Shown here in pieces: positions 9,270 to 19,572 of a stretch of DNA of 64,000 nucleotides. The translations under genes were made by a program, and so were the position numbers. Under the pieces are notes generated by a model that ran no database searches, was not told where the DNA came from, and saw only the letters and a program-made list of their open reading frames with translations. The stretch lies in NCBI RefSeq assembly GCF_009649685.1, contig NZ_WJPK01000001.1, forward strand, positions 62,001 to 126,000, written 5' to 3'. The number at the start of each line of letters is the position of its first letter. Within the stretch, counting starts at the first letter, position 1. The DNA comes from Flavobacteriaceae bacterium EG-1 (GTDB taxonomy: Bacteria > Bacteroidota > Bacteroidia > Flavobacteriales > Flavobacteriaceae).

Positions 9270-10424
9270 TTAATGTGATTTTCGATTTAATTCATATGCA
9301 TAAAATTGCCTTCCAATCTCGGCTAAAAATGGTAACGCAATGGTGTTGTAGTCATAAGTGTTATCATTGAGTATTTTATTTGAATTCGCATAAATAGTTG
9401 AGGTAAGCATAAACTCGATTCCACTATTTGAATCTACTATATATGCACAATCTGTTAAGGTGCCATATGCTCCTCCAATTTTATTGTAAATTTTAATATA
9501 ATTGGGGATTTCTTCTTTGGTGTCTCCATACATAAAGTATTTGCCATAACCATCAAAATAAGTAGTTGGGTCATAGCCTACTTCTCTTGGTAGTTTGTGC
9601 ATAGCTTCTAATAGAAAATTTCGTTGATTTTCTGTTAAATTAAATCGTTGTTCCTTATTGAAGTATTCAGGAAAGATAATACGTTTTAAAAGTGCGTGTT
9701 GCGATTCAATAGGGTAGTAGTTCTTTAAGCTGAAATCAAAGGGTTCCGAAATTAATGAGTCATCCTCGATATAACCGATTCCTTTTTTTAGGTTGTTCAA
9801 CATTAATTTATTTGGGTAAGGATTAATTGTTCCTTTATAATTCATCGTAGTACTATCATTCAGATAAATTACCAAAGGAGTTGTAGCAGTATCGTCTGTA
9901 TGATAGCCTAGCCGATGCGAAATTCTAATCGGGGAAACTCCTCGTTTTTTCATTCTTCTGTTGAGGTCTTCTTGTCCTAAATATTCAATTAGCCTGTTAT
10001 TTGCATCATTGTTACTAACCGCAAATATCTCTGATATGGCTCTGGCAAAAGTTGTTTCTATAGAGTCTCCTTCAACGTAAAAGCGCGTATTTCTATTTAG
10101 TGAATCATTTTTATTTAATTTCTCTAAAGTCGCAACAGCAGCAGGAAATTTCACAGTACTTGCTGGATAGAAATAATTTTGGCTATCCACTTGAAAATTG
10201 TAATCTATAAAAATGATAGAATCATTTTTATGTTCAATTTGAGTATATAAGATTTGCACTTCGAATTGAGCTACACTATCTATAACTCTTTTTATTTTTT
10301 CATTCTTGGAATTTAATACAAATTGGATAGGATTTGCAGTTACAACTTTTTCTTTACAAGAATAAAGTAGAGCGGAAACTATTAATAATAGAAATATGAT
10401 TTTAGTATGTAGCTTTAATCTCAT
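9270..10424 (-). CDS. Class A beta-lactamase-fold serine hydrolase lipoprotein
   Basis: This 384-residue protein has a lipoprotein signal ending in LLYSC (Cys23), so it is likely anchored in the envelope. It carries serine beta-lactamase/DD-peptidase motifs: SxxK as STVK (Ser89-Lys92), an SxN motif as SNN (Ser137-Asn139), and the K-(T/S)-G equivalent as KIGGAYG near residue 325. The usual T/S after the lysine is Ile, and I see no clear class A ExxLN omega-loop motif. It could be a peptidoglycan hydrolase/DD-peptidase-like enzyme or another esterase rather than a true beta-lactamase. It starts 2 bp after the small gene at 10427-10663, so the two form an operon. Confidence 0.75.
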   Translation of the reverse strand: MRLKLHTKIIFLLLIVSALLYSCKEKVVTANPIQFVLNSKNEKIKRVIDSVAQFEVQILYTQIEHKNDSIIFIDYNFQVDSQNYFYPASTVKFPAAVATLEKLNKNDSLNRNTRFYVEGDSIETTFARAISEIFAVSNNDANNRLIEYLGQEDLNRRMKKRGVSPIRISHRLGYHTDDTATTPLVIYLNDSTTMNYKGTINPYPNKLMLNNLKKGIGYIEDDSLISEPFDFSLKNYYPIESQHALLKRIIFPEYFNKEQRFNLTENQRNFLLEAMHKLPREVGYDPTTYFDGYGKYFMYGDTKEEIPNYIKIYNKIGGAYGTLTDCAYIVDSNSGIEFMLTSTIYANSNKILNDNTYDYNTIALPFLAEIGRQFYAYELNRKSH

Positions 10425-10426
10425 AA

Positions 10427-10663
10427 CTATTCAACATAAATTTCTCCCCGATGCGGTTTTAAGGCGTCGCGAACCATTATCATATCCTTCTCATTAACAA
10501 CCATATAAGCCAAGCTGTGTATGTTATTAATTTGTTGAATTCCAGTGATTTTCAACTCTATTTTCTCAGCAGTAATATATTCCTTCAAGTGAATTTCGTG
10601 GTGTTTCGCTATTTTATGGGCATCCATTCCTCTAAAATCCCAAATTAATTTTATTTTCTTCAA
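10427..10663 (-). CDS. Small conserved hypothetical protein
   Basis: This 78-residue protein is rich in His and Lys and has no signal peptide. The sequence (KLIWDFRGMDAHKIAKHHEIHL, ...YMVVNEKDMIMVRDALKPHRGEIYVE) suggests a compact alpha/beta fold of about 75 residues, like the short conserved proteins common in flavobacterial genomes. I do not recognise a function. It directly precedes the serine hydrolase with a 2-bp gap and starts 134 bp from the divergent chaperone gene. Tight coupling and normal composition argue that it is a real gene. Confidence 0.7.
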   Translation of the reverse strand: MKKIKLIWDFRGMDAHKIAKHHEIHLKEYITAEKIELKITGIQQINNIHSLAYMVVNEKDMIMVRDALKPHRGEIYVE

Positions 10664-10763
10664 AAGTCTTAATATCTGATTTTATAATCAATCAATGTAA
10701 TAAATATGTTTTCGAAACCAACATTCTTTCTAACAAAAAATCTATTAAGAAATAATTTGTTGA

Positions 10764-10793
10764 TTGTTCGCCAAAATGTATTTGTTATTTTTG
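10764..10793 (+). promoter_or_regulatory. Bacteroidetes-type promoter immediately before a start codon
   Basis: TTG at 10764-10766 and TATTTTTG at 10786-10793, 19 bp apart, match the Bacteroidetes TTTG/TAnnTTTG promoter. The -7 element ends only 4 bp before the ATG at 10798, so transcription would begin at or next to the start codon. Confidence 0.5.
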
Positions 10794-10797
10794 CGCC

Positions 10798-11685
10798 ATG
10801 CAAATAAAAATAGTGTATTCTCGGATTATATTTTTAGGCTTAGTTTTTAGCCTATTAATTCTGCTTCCAACAGCATGTGGTCTAAAAAATAAGGAAGCAG
10901 GTGGCGTATTGGCACGTGTTGGACAAAACTATTTGTATGTTGAAGATGTTGCTCCGCTACTGAGTAAAAATCTATCAGATCAAGATAGTGCTACAATAGT
11001 TTCTAACTTTATAAATAATTGGGCAGCAAAACAACTTTTGTTAGAAAAGGCGAGAATTAACCTCTCTGAAGAAAAATTAGCAGAATTTGACGCATTAGTT
11101 GCCGATTATAAAGCGGACTTGTATACCAGAGCATACAAAGATGCATTGGTATGGAAAGGCACAGATTCTACAATTAGTAGTTCTCAATTACGTAGCTTTT
11201 ATGAGAAAGAGAAAGAAAATTATAAGTTACGAGAACGTATCGTTAAATTACGTTTTATTCAGTTGCCAAAACAGTTCCTAAACAAAAAGAAAGTTAGTAG
11301 TAGTTTAAAGAGTTTTTCAGTAAAAGATAAGCTTTATCTAGATTCGATTGCAGTACAGTTTAGTAAAATGAATTTTAATGATTCATTATGGATTGGTGTA
11401 TCAAAAGTTATAAAAGAGATACCTCCATTAAATCGGGATAATGAGAATAAATACCTAAATAAATCACAATTTTTTGAGCTAGAGGACGCAAAGGGGCTAT
11501 ATTTGGCAATGATATTAGAGGTTCGTGATGTAAATGATGTAGCACCACTTTCATATGTTGAACCAACATTAAGACAGGTGTTATTAAATAGACGAAAACT
11601 AGAATATGCAAGAAAACTTAATGCCGAAATAATTGATGAGGCAATTAAGGATAAAGAATTTGAAATTTATGGAAAAAGTGAGTAA
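10798..11685 (+). CDS. SurA-like periplasmic chaperone lipoprotein lacking a rotamase domain
   Basis: The 295-residue protein has a lipoprotein signal (LLILLPTACG, Cys near residue 27) and then a mostly helical region resembling the N-terminal chaperone domain of SurA/PpiC proteins (LARVGQNYLYVEDVAPLL..., ...FINNWAAKQLLLEKARINL). No parvulin active-site region is visible. The C-terminal helix (PTLRQVLLNRRKLEYARKLNAEIIDEAI) also matches SurA-like proteins. It overlaps the next gene, a full parvulin isomerase, by 17 bp, so both probably act together in outer-membrane protein maturation. No alternative Met exists upstream of the signal peptide, which supports this start. Confidence 0.75.
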   Translation: MQIKIVYSRIIFLGLVFSLLILLPTACGLKNKEAGGVLARVGQNYLYVEDVAPLLSKNLSDQDSATIVSNFINNWAAKQLLLEKARINLSEEKLAEFDALVADYKADLYTRAYKDALVWKGTDSTISSSQLRSFYEKEKENYKLRERIVKLRFIQLPKQFLNKKKVSSSLKSFSVKDKLYLDSIAVQFSKMNFNDSLWIGVSKVIKEIPPLNRDNENKYLNKSQFFELEDAKGLYLAMILEVRDVNDVAPLSYVEPTLRQVLLNRRKLEYARKLNAEIIDEAIKDKEFEIYGKSE

Positions 11686-13132
11686 GTATATTTTATTAAC
11701 ATTGGCTATTTTATCGACGGGATTGATAGCGGCACAAGAGGTTGAAGATATTGTGCCAGAAACCAATACGGATGTTATAGATGATATGGTAGTTGATTCG
11801 GTGGCAATAAGCACGGCAGAGGTTAAATCTGAACCATCTAAGCGCACTAAGATAGATGGTATATCGGCTGTTATTGGTGATTATGTGATTTTGGAATCTG
11901 ATGTTGAAAAAGCATTAATCGATTTAAAAACTCAAGGTGTTTCAATGGAAGATGTTACGAAATGTGGTCTTCTTGGTAAGCTAATGGAAGATAGATTGTA
12001 TGCACACCAAGCAGTACAAGACAGTTTATTAGTTTCCGATGACGAAGTTGCTGCACAAAGTGATCGCCAACTTCAAGGTTTGGTTCAACAAGTTGGTTCT
12101 ATGGAAAAAGTTCTTAAATTTTATAGAAAAGAAGACGAGGCTAGTTTAAGACAAGAAATTCAAAAAATAAATAAGCTTCAAATGCTTTCAGGTAAAATGC
12201 AACAAAGCATTGTAGAAGGTATTGAAATTACTCCGGAAGAGGTACGCCAGTTTTTTAATAAAATTCCAGAAAATGAACGACCAGTTTTTGGTGCAGAAAT
12301 GGAAATTTCTCAGATTGTTAAACAGCCAAAAGCAACAGAGGAGGAAAAACAACGTACTATTGACAAGTTGAACGCAATTAAAGAAGATATTGAAGATAAC
12401 GATGCAAGTTTTAATGTAAAGGCTATATTGTACTCAGAAGGTCCTTCTAAATCCAATGGTGGATTACTAGGAGTAATAACTAAGGATTCAGGTTATGATA
12501 AGGACTTTAAAGATGTAGTGTTTGGTTTACAGGAAGGTGAAATATCAGAACCTTTCGAAACCCAATTTGGTTATCACATTGCTTTTGTTGAAAAGATTAG
12601 AGGACAAGAGCGAGATGTTAGACATATTATTATGCAACCAGAGATATCTCAAGAATCAATGGACAAAGCAAAAGCCGAATTAGATACAATAAGAAAACAT
12701 ATTATTGAGGGTAAGTATTCATTTGCAGTGGCAGCTCGTAACTTTTCTGATGAAAAGGAGACTAAATTTGATGGTGGACTTTTAAGAAACCCACAAGATT
12801 TTAGCTCACGCTTCGAACTTACTAAAATGGATCCCACGTTGTATAATCAAGTGAGAAATTTAAAAGACAATGATGTGTCTTATCCTATTTTGGAAAATGA
12901 CCCAAGAGGTGGAGCTTCAAAATATAAGTTACTTCAGGTAACCAACAGGTATGATGAACATGTTGCAGATTTTTCTAAAGACTATATGAAAATTCAGCAA
13001 TTAGCCAAAACCGAGAAGCAATATGAAGCCATTAAGAAATGGATGGACGAGCATATTGAGGATACTTATATTAGTGTAAATGGCAGCAGTAGGGAGTGTG
13101 AGTTTGAGAATAATTGGCTAAAAGCAGAGTAA
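11669..13132 (+). CDS. Periplasmic peptidyl-prolyl cis-trans isomerase (SurA-like)
   Basis: SurA-type chaperones escort outer-membrane proteins through the periplasm. I start it at ATG 11669 (487 aa), where a standard signal peptide begins (MEKVSKYILLTLAILSTGLIAAQ); an upstream start at 11633 would put 12 charged residues before it. After a low-complexity acidic stretch comes a SurA-N-like helical domain (about residues 60-180, VIGDYVILESDVEKAL), followed by two parvulin domains. The first (about 200-310) includes SKSNGGLLGVI and FETQFGYHIAFVEK; the second, RDVRHIIMQPE...FDGGLL. The 17-bp overlap with the preceding gene and the 2-bp gap to the MoxR gene indicate one operon. Confidence 0.88.
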   Translation: MEKVSKYILLTLAILSTGLIAAQEVEDIVPETNTDVIDDMVVDSVAISTAEVKSEPSKRTKIDGISAVIGDYVILESDVEKALIDLKTQGVSMEDVTKCGLLGKLMEDRLYAHQAVQDSLLVSDDEVAAQSDRQLQGLVQQVGSMEKVLKFYRKEDEASLRQEIQKINKLQMLSGKMQQSIVEGIEITPEEVRQFFNKIPENERPVFGAEMEISQIVKQPKATEEEKQRTIDKLNAIKEDIEDNDASFNVKAILYSEGPSKSNGGLLGVITKDSGYDKDFKDVVFGLQEGEISEPFETQFGYHIAFVEKIRGQERDVRHIIMQPEISQESMDKAKAELDTIRKHIIEGKYSFAVAARNFSDEKETKFDGGLLRNPQDFSSRFELTKMDPTLYNQVRNLKDNDVSYPILENDPRGGASKYKLLQVTNRYDEHVADFSKDYMKIQQLAKTEKQYEAIKKWMDEHIEDTYISVNGSSRECEFENNWLKAE

Positions 13133-13134
13133 GC

Positions 13135-14088
13135 ATGTCAGATGTAACTGCGGTACAAAGCTTAGTTAAAAAGCACATTGCCCTTAAAAATGAGATTGCT
13201 AAAGTAATAATTGGTCAAGATGCGGTTGTTGATCAAATACTATTATCAATATATACGGGAGGCCATTCATTATTAATAGGTGTGCCAGGGTTAGCGAAAA
13301 CCCTAATGGTGAATACAATTGCCAAAACATTAGGCTTAGATTTTAAAAGAATTCAATTTACACCAGATTTAATGCCTAGTGATATATTAGGTAGTGAAGT
13401 TTTGGATCAAAATCGAAATTTTAAATTTATTAAAGGTCCAGTATTTGCTAATATTATTTTAGCAGACGAAATAAACCGAACTCCCCCAAAAACGCAGGCC
13501 GCACTATTAGAAGCTATGCAGGAACGTTCTGTTACTATTGCAGGGCAACGACATCAATTGGATTTGCCTTATTTTGTATTAGCTACTCAGAATCCAATTG
13601 AACAAGAAGGTACATATCCTTTACCAGAAGCTCAATTAGATCGTTTCATGTTTGCTATTGAGCTGAAATATCCAACAAAAGAAGAAGAAATAAGAGTCGT
13701 AAAGAATACTACCTCCGATAATACTACAAATGTAAGTGCTTTGTTTAATGCAGAAGAAATTACACAGGTACAACGACTAATTCGTCGTATTCCTGTTCCT
13801 GATAATGTTATTGAGTATGCGGTGAACTTAGCTAGTGCTACTAGACCAAAAGAACAAGGTGCTTCAGACTTTGTAAAGCAGTATCTCGATTGGGGTGCTG
13901 GGCCAAGAGCTTCTCAGAACTTAATATTAGCCGCCAAAGCTCATGCAGCTATTTCAGGTAAATTCTCCCCAGATATTGAAGATGTTAAAGCTGTTGCACA
14001 TGGAATACTTAGGCACAGAGTAATTAAAAATTATAAAGCGGAAGCTGAAGGTATATCTGAAGATAGCATAATTAATAAGCTATTGTAA
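13135..14088 (+). CDS. MoxR-family AAA+ ATPase
   Basis: MoxR ATPases act as chaperones that mature or insert cofactors into protein complexes, often with VWA-domain partners. The protein is 317 residues from ATG 13135; a TTG at 13114 inside the upstream gene would add seven residues. It has Walker A GVPGLAKT, Walker B ILADEINR, sensor region LATQNPIEQEGTYPLPEAQLDRF and the C-terminal lid GASDFVKQYLDWGAGPRAS, all typical of the MoxR clade. Unlike most Bacteroidetes MoxR loci, no DUF58 or VWA gene follows; it is the last gene of the SurA-like operon and a 204-bp gap separates it from acnB. Confidence 0.92.
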   Translation: MSDVTAVQSLVKKHIALKNEIAKVIIGQDAVVDQILLSIYTGGHSLLIGVPGLAKTLMVNTIAKTLGLDFKRIQFTPDLMPSDILGSEVLDQNRNFKFIKGPVFANIILADEINRTPPKTQAALLEAMQERSVTIAGQRHQLDLPYFVLATQNPIEQEGTYPLPEAQLDRFMFAIELKYPTKEEEIRVVKNTTSDNTTNVSALFNAEEITQVQRLIRRIPVPDNVIEYAVNLASATRPKEQGASDFVKQYLDWGAGPRASQNLILAAKAHAAISGKFSPDIEDVKAVAHGILRHRVIKNYKAEAEGISEDSIINKLL

Positions 14089-14292
14089 GTTTCGTTAATT
14101 TTTCTTCTCCAAAAAAACGAAATTCATAGAATTTTATTCCATTTTTTCCGTTTATTGTAAACTGAAATTAACAATTGCTAAATATCTCACAAAGCTTGTA
14201 TATTTACTTAAAATTGCAATGAATTTGGAAATAGATTCCTGAGAAATACTACTTATTAATTTCAGCTAACTTAATAATCTAATCACTTTTTA

Positions 14293-17067
14293 ATGAGCAT
14301 TTATACTGATTACTTAAAAGAGATCGAAGAACGCAAAAGTCAAGGTCTTCAACCCAAACCAATTGATGGTTCGGAATTACTTAGTAAAATTATAGAACAA
14401 ATTAAAGACGTAGATAATGAGTACAGAGAAGCGTCTCTTAACTTTTTCATCTACAATGTTTTGCCTGGTACAACAAGTGCCGCCGGAGTAAAAGCAAAAT
14501 TTTTAAAAGAAATTATTCTCGGGGAGTCAGTTGCAGATGAGATAACGCCTTCATTTGCTTTTGAGCAATTATCGCATATGAAAGGAGGACCTTCGGTAAA
14601 GGTTTTATTAGACCTTGCTTTGGGAGAAGATGAAGCTATTGCGCTAGAAGCCGCTAAAGTTTTAAAAACCCAAGTGTTTTTATACGAAGCGGATACAGAC
14701 CGTTTAGAAGAAGCTTTAAAAGCCGGTAGTGAAATTGCTAGAGATATCATCGAAAGCTATGCACAAGCCGAGTTTTTTACCAAACTACCAGAAGTAGAAG
14801 AAGAAATAGAAGTGGTAACTTACATCGCCGGTGTTGGTGATATCTCAACAGATTTACTATCTCCTGGTGGTGATGCACACTCACGTTCTGATCGTGAACT
14901 ACATGGACAATGTATTTTTGAGCACAATAAAGAAATGCAAAAAGAGGTGTTGGAGCTAAAGGAAAAACACCCTGATAAAAGAGTAATGCTAATTGCCGAA
15001 AAAGGAACTATGGGAGTTGGTTCTTCCAGAATGTCCGGTGTGAACAACGTAGCATTGTGGACCGGTATTCCTTCTAGTCCTTATGTTCCTTTTATAAACA
15101 TTGCTCCAGTAATTGCTGGTACTAATGGTATTGCTCCAATTTTCTTAACAACTGTAGGTGTAACTGGTGGTATTGGTTTAGACCTTAAAAACTGGGTACA
15201 ACAAAAAGATGAAAATGGAAACACTATAGTTGATAAAGATGGTGAACCTGTATTAAAGCAAATGTATTCTGTTGAAACAGGTACTGTTTTGACCATAAAT
15301 ACAAAGGAGAAAAAATTGTATCATGGTAAAGTAGAATTAAAAGATATTTCTGCAGCTTTTACTCCTCAAAAAATGGAGTTTATGAAAGCAGGAGGTTCTT
15401 ATGCTGTAGTTTTTGGTAAAAAATTACAAACTTTTGCTTGTAAAGTTTTAGGTATAGATGTACCTCAAGTTTACGCGCCTTCAAAAGAAGTTTCTATAGA
15501 AGGGCAAGGGTTAACTGCCGTGGAGAAAATATTTAATAAAAATGCAGTTGGTACTTCAGGAGCTACACTTCATGCAGGTTCGTATGTACGTGCAGAAGTA
15601 AATATTGTAGGTTCTCAAGATACAACTGGTTTAATGACCTCTCAAGAATTAGAAATGATGGCTGCAACGGTAATATCGCCCATAGTTGACGGGGCATACC
15701 AATCGGGTTGCCATACCGCATCTGTTTGGGATGACAAGTCAAAAGCTAACATCCCAAGATTAATGAAATTTATGAACGACTTTGGTTTAATTACTGGTCG
15801 TGATCCAAAAGGGGTATATTTTCCAATGACAGATGTTATCCACAAAGTATTAAATGATATTACAGTAGGAGACTGGGATATTATTATTGGTGGAGATTCA
15901 CACACACGTATGTCTAAAGGAGTTGCATTTGGTGCAGATTCAGGAACAGTAGCCTTAGCATTAGCAACAGGTGAGGCTTCTATGCCAATTCCAGAATCTG
16001 TTAAAGTAACTTTTAAAGGAGAAATGAAATCGTATATGGATTTCCGTGATGTTGTACATGCCACGCAACAACAAATGCTTAAGCAATTTGGTGGCGAAAA
16101 TGTTTTTCAAGGTCGTGTTATAGAAGTGCATATAGGAACATTAACAGCAGATCAAGCCTTTACTTTTACAGATTGGACGGCAGAAATGAAAGCAAAAGCA
16201 TCTATCTGTATTTCCGAAGATGAAACTTTAATAGAATCTTTAGAAATTGCTAAAGGTCGTATCCAAATCATGATTGATAAGGGTATGGATAATACAAAAC
16301 AAGTACTTAAAGGTCTTGTTGAAAAAGCAGAAAATAGAATTACGGAACTTAAAACAGGTATTAAACCATCTTTAAGACCAGATGCTAATGCTAAATACCA
16401 TGCAGAAGTACTTATTGATCTAGATGAGATTGCGGAACCGATGATAGCTGATCCAGATGTAAATAACGAAGATGTTTCTAAGCGTTATACACACGATACT
16501 ATTAGACCGTTATCTTACTACGGTGGAACTAAAAAAGTAGATTTAGGTTTTGTGGGATCTTGTATGGTTCATAAAGGGGATATGAAGATTTTAGCGCAAA
16601 TGCTTAAAAACATTGAAGCACAAAAAGGTGAAGTTGTATTTAACGCACCATTGGTTGTAGCTCCTCCTACATATAATATTGTTGATGAATTAAAAGAAGA
16701 AGGAGATTGGGAAGTTTTACAAAAATACTCAGGTTTTGAATTTGATGATAGCGCTCCTAAAGGATTAGCACGTACTAAATATGAAAATATGTTATACTTA
16801 GAGCGTCCGGGTTGTAACCTTTGTATGGGTAACCAAGAAAAAGCAGAACCAGGTGATACGGTAATGGCAACATCTACACGTTTATTCCAAGGTAGAGTAG
16901 TAAAAGATTCTGGGGAGAAAAAGGGAGAATCATTATTATCTTCAACTCCTGTAGTTGTACTATCTACAATTTTAGGAAGAACACCGACAATGGCAGAATA
17001 TGAAGCTGCTGTAGATGCTATTGTTTTAACGAAGTTTAAGCCGTCTACAAAACAATTAGTTAGATAA
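14293..17067 (+). CDS. acnB: Aconitate hydratase B (AcnB)
   Basis: AcnB interconverts citrate and isocitrate in the TCA cycle (and often hydrates 2-methyl-cis-aconitate) with a 4Fe-4S cluster. At 924 residues it is about 60 longer than the E. coli enzyme. The N-terminal HEAT-like AcnB domain (about 1-160, LPGTTSAAGVKAKFLKEI) is followed by the swivel domain and the aconitase core. Cluster ligands are visible as GSCMVHKGD and PGCNLCMGN; substrate-site blocks include VGSQDTTG and GGDSHTR. Part of the extra length lies around residues 320-350, where a charged loop (QQKDENGNTIVDKDGEPV) is inserted. A terminator follows, so it is probably transcribed separately from acnA. Confidence 0.95.
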   Translation: MSIYTDYLKEIEERKSQGLQPKPIDGSELLSKIIEQIKDVDNEYREASLNFFIYNVLPGTTSAAGVKAKFLKEIILGESVADEITPSFAFEQLSHMKGGPSVKVLLDLALGEDEAIALEAAKVLKTQVFLYEADTDRLEEALKAGSEIARDIIESYAQAEFFTKLPEVEEEIEVVTYIAGVGDISTDLLSPGGDAHSRSDRELHGQCIFEHNKEMQKEVLELKEKHPDKRVMLIAEKGTMGVGSSRMSGVNNVALWTGIPSSPYVPFINIAPVIAGTNGIAPIFLTTVGVTGGIGLDLKNWVQQKDENGNTIVDKDGEPVLKQMYSVETGTVLTINTKEKKLYHGKVELKDISAAFTPQKMEFMKAGGSYAVVFGKKLQTFACKVLGIDVPQVYAPSKEVSIEGQGLTAVEKIFNKNAVGTSGATLHAGSYVRAEVNIVGSQDTTGLMTSQELEMMAATVISPIVDGAYQSGCHTASVWDDKSKANIPRLMKFMNDFGLITGRDPKGVYFPMTDVIHKVLNDITVGDWDIIIGGDSHTRMSKGVAFGADSGTVALALATGEASMPIPESVKVTFKGEMKSYMDFRDVVHATQQQMLKQFGGENVFQGRVIEVHIGTLTADQAFTFTDWTAEMKAKASICISEDETLIESLEIAKGRIQIMIDKGMDNTKQVLKGLVEKAENRITELKTGIKPSLRPDANAKYHAEVLIDLDEIAEPMIADPDVNNEDVSKRYTHDTIRPLSYYGGTKKVDLGFVGSCMVHKGDMKILAQMLKNIEAQKGEVVFNAPLVVAPPTYNIVDELKEEGDWEVLQKYSGFEFDDSAPKGLARTKYENMLYLERPGCNLCMGNQEKAEPGDTVMATSTRLFQGRVVKDSGEKKGESLLSSTPVVVLSTILGRTPTMAEYEAAVDAIVLTKFKPSTKQLVR

Positions 17068-17088
17068 TCGATTAATTCATTTTAAATA

Positions 17089-17119
17089 AAATCCCGAGTC
17101 TTTGGCTCGGGATTTTTTT
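17089..17119 (+). terminator. Rho-independent terminator of acnB
   Basis: A 10-bp stem AAATCCCGAG (17089-17098) pairs with CTCGGGATTT (17106-17115) across a 7-nt loop, followed by further T residues. Confidence 0.9.
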
Positions 17120-17225
17120 ATTGGTTCTTTTAGAGTCATTCTATATATGAATTACGATTTTAAAATCAGTGTACATTTCGTATCTTGTACAAGTAAGATA
17201 GATAAACAATTATTAAATAGATTTT

Positions 17226-19499
17226 ATGGCATTCGATATCGACATGATTAAAGGGGTGTATGCAAATATGGCGGAGCGAGTTGATAAAGCTCGCGAAATC
17301 GTAGGCAAACCTTTAACCCTTTCAGAAAAGATTTTATACTCTCATTTATGGGACGGTAACCCTACAAAGGCCTTTACAAGGGGTAAAGACTATGTAGATT
17401 TTGCACCAGATCGTATCGCTTGTCAAGATGCAACGGCACAAATGGCATTGTTGCAATTTATGCAAGCTGGAAAACCGAAAGTAGCGGTTCCTACAACAGT
17501 GCATTGCGATCATTTAATTCAAGCAAAAAGTGGTGCTGCTGCAGATTTAAAAATGGCAAATAGTACAAGTGCTGAGGTTTTCGATTTTTTAGAATCTGTT
17601 TCTAATAAATATGGAATAGGATTTTGGAAACCAGGTGCAGGTATTATTCACCAAGTAGTACTTGAAAATTATGCATTTCCTGGTGGTATGATGATTGGTA
17701 CAGATTCGCATACCGTAAATGCAGGTGGTTTAGGAATGGTAGCGATAGGTGTTGGGGGTGCAGATGCTGTTGATGTAATGGCTGGAATGGCCTGGGAACT
17801 AAAATTTCCTAAATTAATTGGGGTACGCTTAACTGGTACAATTTCTGGTTGGACAGCTCCCAAAGACGTTATATTAAAAGTTGCTGAAATTCTTACTGCT
17901 AAAGGTGGTACGGGAGCCATTGTAGAATATTTCGGTCCAGGAGCGAAATCACTTTCATGTACAGGTAAAGGTACCATTTGTAATATGGGTGCTGAAATAG
18001 GTGCAACTACTTCTACATTTGGTTATGATGAGTCAATGGAGCGTTATTTACGTGCAACTGATAGATCAGATGTTGCAGATGCGGCTAATGAGGTTAAAAC
18101 ATATTTAACTGCTGATGCTGAAGTATATGAAAATCCAGAAAATTATTTTGATCAAGTAATTGATATAGATCTTTCAAAGTTAACACCATTATTAAATGGT
18201 CCATTTACGCCAGATTTGTCAACTTCTGCAGGTTCAGATATGACAGAAAAGGCAACGGAAAACGATTGGCCATTACAAGTAGAATGGGGGTTAATAGGTT
18301 CTTGTACAAACTCTTCTTATGAAGATTTATCAAGAGCTTCGTCAATAGCACAACAAGCGTTAGATAAGGGAATAAAAATGAAAGCTGAGTTGGGAATTAA
18401 TCCTGGATCAGAACAAGTGCGTTTTACTGCAGAGCGTGATGGCATATTAGGAGTTTTTGAAAAACTAGATGCCAAAATATTTACCAATGCATGTGGTCCT
18501 TGTATTGGACAATGGGCACGTTACAGTGATCCAAAAAATGCACCTAAAAATAGTATTGTTCATTCATTTAACAGAAACTTTGCTAAAAGAGCAGATGGCA
18601 ATCCAAATACACATGCCTTTGTAGCTTCGCCAGAATTAACTGCTGCTATTGCAGTTGCTGGTCGTTTAGATTTTAATCCAGTTACCGATACTTTAATTAA
18701 TGAGAATGGTGAAGAGGTAAAATTTGATGAGCCAACAGGGTGGGAGTTGCCACCTAAAGGTTTTGAAGTTGAAGATGCTGGTTTTTTAGCTCCAGATGAA
18801 GATGGTTCTGGTGTTGAAGTTGTAGTGTCTGAGAGCTCTGAACGTTTGCAATTGTTGGAGGCGTTTACCCCAATAGCCGATTCTGAGTTAAAAGGTGTAA
18901 AATTGCTTATAAAAGCTTTCGGTAAATGTACTACGGATCACATTTCAATGGCAGGCCCTTGGTTGCGTTTTAGAGGGCATTTAGATAATATTTCTAATAA
19001 CTGTTTAATTGGTGCCGTGAATGCGTACAATCAGAAAACAAATTTTGTAAAAAATCAATTAGACGGTGAGTATGGTGGTGTGCCTGATACACAACGAGCT
19101 TATAAAGCAGCAGGAATTAGAACTATTGTAGTAGGTGATCATAATTACGGAGAAGGTTCTTCAAGAGAACATGCAGCTATGGAACCAAGACATTTAGGTG
19201 TTGCTGCAGTTTTAGTTAAATCTTTCGCTCGTATTCACGAAACTAATCTTAAGAAGCAAGGTATGCTTGGGTTGACTTTTGCTAATGAAAGCGATTATGA
19301 TTTAATTCAAGAAGATGATACTTTCGACTTTGTAGATATTGCAGATTTTGCTCCAGGGAAACCATTAACAATAAAGGTTACTCACGCGGATGGTAGTACA
19401 GACACCATTTTGGCAAATCACACATATAATGATGCACAAATAGAATGGTATAGAGAGGGTTCTGCATTAAATGTTATTAAACGTGAAAATGCAGTGTAA
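17226..19499 (+). CDS. acnA: Aconitate hydratase, mitochondrial type (AcnA group)
   Basis: This second aconitase resembles eukaryotic mitochondrial aconitase rather than E. coli AcnA: 757 residues, with the stretch [16 protein letters not shown] typical of that clade. Cluster ligands are in [10 protein letters not shown] and [10 protein letters not shown]. Active-site segments include GTDSHT, the HCDH block and the C-terminal swivel [15 protein letters not shown]. It duplicates the reaction of the adjacent acnB, 159 bp upstream and in the same direction. The leader contains TATCTTG at 17181-17187, one base off a -7 element, which could give it its own promoter. The two enzymes may divide oxidative-stress and growth roles, as in E. 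coli, but that is inference. Confidence 0.93.
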   Translation: MAFDIDMIKGVYANMAERVDKAREIVGKPLTLSEKILYSHLWDGNPTKAFTRGKDYVDFAPDRIACQDATAQMALLQFMQAGKPKVAVPTTVHCDHLIQAKSGAAADLKMANSTSAEVFDFLESVSNKYGIGFWKPGAGIIHQVVLENYAFPGGMMIGTDSHTVNAGGLGMVAIGVGGADAVDVMAGMAWELKFPKLIGVRLTGTISGWTAPKDVILKVAEILTAKGGTGAIVEYFGPGAKSLSCTGKGTICNMGAEIGATTSTFGYDESMERYLRATDRSDVADAANEVKTYLTADAEVYENPENYFDQVIDIDLSKLTPLLNGPFTPDLSTSAGSDMTEKATENDWPLQVEWGLIGSCTNSSYEDLSRASSIAQQALDKGIKMKAELGINPGSEQVRFTAERDGILGVFEKLDAKIFTNACGPCIGQWARYSDPKNAPKNSIVHSFNRNFAKRADGNPNTHAFVASPELTAAIAVAGRLDFNPVTDTLINENGEEVKFDEPTGWELPPKGFEVEDAGFLAPDEDGSGVEVVVSESSERLQLLEAFTPIADSELKGVKLLIKAFGKCTTDHISMAGPWLRFRGHLDNISNNCLIGAVNAYNQKTNFVKNQLDGEYGGVPDTQRAYKAAGIRTIVVGDHNYGEGSSREHAAMEPRHLGVAAVLVKSFARIHETNLKKQGMLGLTFANESDYDLIQEDDTFDFVDIADFAPGKPLTIKVTHADGSTDTILANHTYNDAQIEWYREGSALNVIKRENAV

Positions 19500-19514
19500 T
19501 TTTTATAAATAATA

Positions 19515-19546
19515 AAAAAACTCCTGATTTTAGTCAGGAGTTTTTT
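19515..19546 (+). terminator. Rho-independent terminator of acnA
   Basis: A stem of A-run plus CTCCTGA (19515-19527) pairs with TCAGGAG plus T-run (19534-19546) across a 6-nt loop. Confidence 0.88.
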
Positions 19547-19572
19547 AGTTTTGAGGAAATCCTCCAGATTTA

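Noticed and set aside
9270-10424. Firm call of beta-lactamase resistance gene
   Set aside because: The SxxK and SxN motifs are present, but the third motif is KIGG and no class A ExxLN motif is clear, so resistance cannot be claimed.
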